Assembly (NCBI GenBank): GCA_017466495.1
Contig: JAFTUB010000220.1
Location: 1-6,950, forward strand
DNA: 6,950 nucleotides
Direction of reading: 5' to 3'
From: Clostridia bacterium
Lineage (GTDB): Bacteria > Bacillota > Clostridia > Oscillospirales > CAG-272
Below the pieces are notes generated by a model. The model was given only the letters and a program-made list of their open reading frames with translations. It made no database searches and was not told where the DNA came from. Position 1 is the stretch's first letter. Every line of letters starts with the position of its first letter. The position numbers and the translations under genes are program-made. Of this stretch, positions 5,503 through 6,950 are shown piece after piece.

Positions 5503-6666
5503 TCAAAAAGCATTTTGTTCGATCAGCGGCTCGCCCCAGCTGTTTTCCAGGCCAAAGGCTTCGGCTAAGGTAGCGGCGATACGGAAGAATCCGTCTTTGG
5601 TGCCGAGATTGCGCGGGGCAAAGGAAGAGGAATAGATCAGCAGGGGAACATACTCGCTGGATTGATAGGTGGATGGGGTGGAGGGATCACAGCCGTGGTC
5701 GGCGGTGATAATGAGAGCGTCACCCTCCCGCAGCTGTTCCATGAAACGGCCAAGCCAGGCGTCAAAGCGGGTCAGCGCGGCGCCGTAGCCGTCCGCATCG
5801 TTGCGGTGACCGTAGGCGGAATCAAAATCCACCAGATTCACAAAGCACAGCCCGTGCCAATCTTCACCGACCAAAGCCAAGGTCTTTTCCATGCCGTCGT
5901 CATTGCCCGCAGTAGGCAGCGCACGGCTGATGCCGCGGCCGGCAAAGATATCGTTGATCTTGCCCACCGCAATGGTGTCAAGCCCTGCCTCTGCCATGCG
6001 GTCGAGAACCGTGACGGCAGGCGGTTCGATGGAGAAGTCGTGCCGTCCGGCGGTACGGGTGAAACTGCCGGGCTCACCGATGAAGGGGCGGGCAATAACA
6101 CGCCCCACGCCGTGCTCTCCCACAAGGATGCGGCGTGCGATGCGGCAGTAGTCGTAGAGCTGTTCCGGGGGAACGATCTCCTCATGCGCGGCAATCTGGA
6201 AGACGCTGTCCGCCGAGGTGTAGACGATCAGCGAACCGGTACGCATATGCTCTGCACCGTATTCCTCAATGACCTGTGTGCCCGACGCCGGGCGGTTACA
6301 GAGCACCCCGCGGCCGGTTTCCTGGGAGAATGCTTCAATAATTTCGGCGGGAAAGCCCTCAGGATAGGTGGGCAGGGGAGCGGGCATCACGACACCGGAA
6401 ATTTCAAAGTGCCCCGTGGTGGTATCCTTGCCCGCCGAGCACTCCCGCAGACGGGCATGGGCGGCCAGAGGAGACGGCGTGGGACCGAGGAAATTCAGCC
6501 CGTCGATGTTGCCGATTCCCAACCGGCGCAGGTTGTCAATACAAAAACCGGGGGTGCGGCAGATGGCTCGCAGGGTGTGGGAGCCGCTGTCCCCGTAGGC
6601 GGCGGCATCGGGAGCCTCTCCGGCACCCAAGCTGTCCAGTACGATGAGAAAAATGCGGTTGAGCAT
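5503..6666 (-). CDS. deoB: Phosphopentomutase with a variant C-terminal metal motif
   Basis: DeoB interconverts (deoxy)ribose-1-phosphate and (deoxy)ribose-5-phosphate using two Mn ions and a phosphothreonine. The 387-residue length is normal. Metal residue D11 (LDSLGAG), the phosphorylated-Thr motif KDTTTGHFE (T84), cap-domain RHDFSIEPP, GKINDIF, LVDFDSAYGH (D282, H287) and TADHG (D323, H324) are present. The motif normally reading GTDHTREYVP, whose His is a metal ligand (H339 in the B. cereus enzyme as I recall), here reads STYQSSEYVP, and the following GxRxxFxD-like stretch is also altered (GTKDGFFRIA). Activity may be changed, though the operon context argues for a working enzyme. The start at 6666 is chosen because AAGGAG lies 6 nt upstream and family homology begins there; an open frame extending to 6861 would cross the divergent promoters and a plus-strand gene. 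It is the first gene of the salvage operon. Confidence 0.93.
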   Translation of the reverse strand: MLNRIFLIVLDSLGAGEAPDAAAYGDSGSHTLRAICRTPGFCIDNLRRLGIGNIDGLNFLGPTPSPLAAHARLRECSAGKDTTTGHFEISGVVMPAPLPTYPEGFPAEIIEAFSQETGRGVLCNRPASGTQVIEEYGAEHMRTGSLIVYTSADSVFQIAAHEEIVPPEQLYDYCRIARRILVGEHGVGRVIARPFIGEPGSFTRTAGRHDFSIEPPAVTVLDRMAEAGLDTIAVGKINDIFAGRGISRALPTAGNDDGMEKTLALVGEDWHGLCFVNLVDFDSAYGHRNDADGYGAALTRFDAWLGRFMEQLREGDALIITADHGCDPSTPSTYQSSEYVPLLIYSSSFAPRNLGTKDGFFRIAATLAEAFGLENSWGEPLIEQNAF

Positions 6667-6703
6667 AATGATCTCCTTCTGTTGCGATTGTATGTGGATA
6701 TCC

Positions 6704-6732
6704 TTGACATTTGCGCGGATTTTATGTATAAT
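6704..6732 (+). promoter_or_regulatory. Consensus sigma-A promoter of the plus-strand membrane-protein gene
   Basis: TTGACA (6704-6709) and TATAAT (6727-6732) match the consensus exactly with 17-bp spacing. Transcription should start near 6739, about 27 nt before the ATG at 6766. A perfect palindrome GGATATCC (6696-6703) touches the -35 box and could be an operator, though it may be chance. Confidence 0.87.
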
Positions 6733-6746
6733 AATAGCGAAATCAA
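6719..6746 (-). promoter_or_regulatory. Candidate promoter of the deoB-cdd-pdp operon
   Basis: On the minus strand, TTGATT (6746-6741, 4 of 6) and TAAAAT (6724-6719, 5 of 6) are separated by 16 bp. This would give a leader of about 45 nt before deoB. It overlaps the divergent plus-strand promoter almost completely, so the two would compete for polymerase. It is the best candidate in the 99-bp gap but clearly weaker than the opposite one. Confidence 0.42.
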
Positions 6747-6765
6747 CATGATACGGGAGGTGCAC

Positions 6766-6950
6766 ATGGAATACAGCGGGAAGAAAAGAAGCAGCCTGAT
6801 GCTGATCGTGATCATGTGGCTCCTGTTGTCGGGATACATATTTCTCAAGGCTACCCCCCATCAGATTCCCCTCCGGATGATGATGCCTCTTGAATTTTTC
6901 CGTTATTCTCTGGTGTATACGATATTTACCCTTGGTATTTTGATCCTCGG
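6766..6950 (+). CDS. Unrecognised membrane protein, 3' part cut off by window end
   Basis: An open frame starts at ATG 6766 with GGGAGG 5 nt upstream and a consensus promoter before that, and it has no stop up to the window edge (61 full codons visible). The N-terminus is basic (GKKR at 5-8), followed by a hydrophobic segment at about 11-27, a short polar stretch with three consecutive Met (38-40), and a second hydrophobic segment from about 47 to the end. This pattern suggests at least two membrane spans with a cytoplasmic N-terminus by the positive-inside rule. I do not recognise a family from this fragment, and its function cannot be inferred. It is transcribed away from deoB. Confidence 0.75.
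   Translation, partial: MEYSGKKRSSLMLIVIMWLLLSGYIFLKATPHQIPLRMMMPLEFFRYSLVYTIFTLGILIL

Noticed and set aside
6667..6861. N-terminal extension of phosphopentomutase to 6861
   Set aside because: The extra 65 residues do not resemble the family, cross both divergent promoters and lie opposite the plus-strand membrane-protein gene; the start at 6666 has AAGGAG and matches the family N-terminus.

Overview
The window looks like a chromosomal segment of a Gram-positive bacterium in the Firmicutes, most likely a Clostridia member and perhaps Oscillospiraceae-like. This is inferred from AGGAGG-type ribosome binding sites before nearly every gene, near-perfect sigma-A promoters, an NfeD/flotillin pair, a DUF1836 protein (a family I know from Firmicutes) and hand-counted GC of about 55-67% in the core genes. 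No RNA gene, CRISPR array, insertion sequence or integration site was seen. The species cannot be named from the sequence alone.

Layout. Seven complete genes lie on the minus strand, and one gene cut off by the window edge lies on the plus strand. Reading the minus strand from the right: (1) a nucleoside salvage operon, deoB (phosphopentomutase) - cdd (cytidine deaminase) - pdp (pyrimidine-nucleoside phosphorylase), at 6666 to 3773, with tight spacing and a 4-bp ATGA overlap; (2) a single gene at 3668-2853 with its own promoter and terminator, encoding an XRE-type DNA-binding domain fused to a SAM-dependent methyltransferase, lower in GC than its neighbours; (3) a membrane-microdomain operon, DUF1836 putative regulator - NfeD-like protein - flotillin, at 2714 to 84. 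The third operon has a consensus TTGACA-17-TATAAT promoter and ends at a hairpin terminator with a UUCG loop. At the right edge a consensus plus-strand promoter drives an unrecognised membrane protein that runs off the window.

How the genes fit together. Cdd converts cytidine to uridine, Pdp splits pyrimidine nucleosides into base plus (deoxy)ribose-1-phosphate, and DeoB isomerises that to (deoxy)ribose-5-phosphate for central metabolism. In the left operon, NfeD-like proteins and flotillins are established partners in membrane domains. The leading DUF1836 gene is a plausible autoregulator, because symmetric sequences sit inside the operon's own promoter.

Points most worth a second look: the DUF1836-NfeD-flotillin arrangement with its operator-like dyads; a phosphopentomutase in which the usual GTDHTRE metal-binding motif reads STYQSSE, so a conserved His ligand is Gln; and the self-contained XRE-methyltransferase unit. 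No intergenic stretch exceeds 300 bases; the largest is about 138 bp, at 2715-2852. Positions 1-40, beyond the left terminator, hold nothing I can assign.
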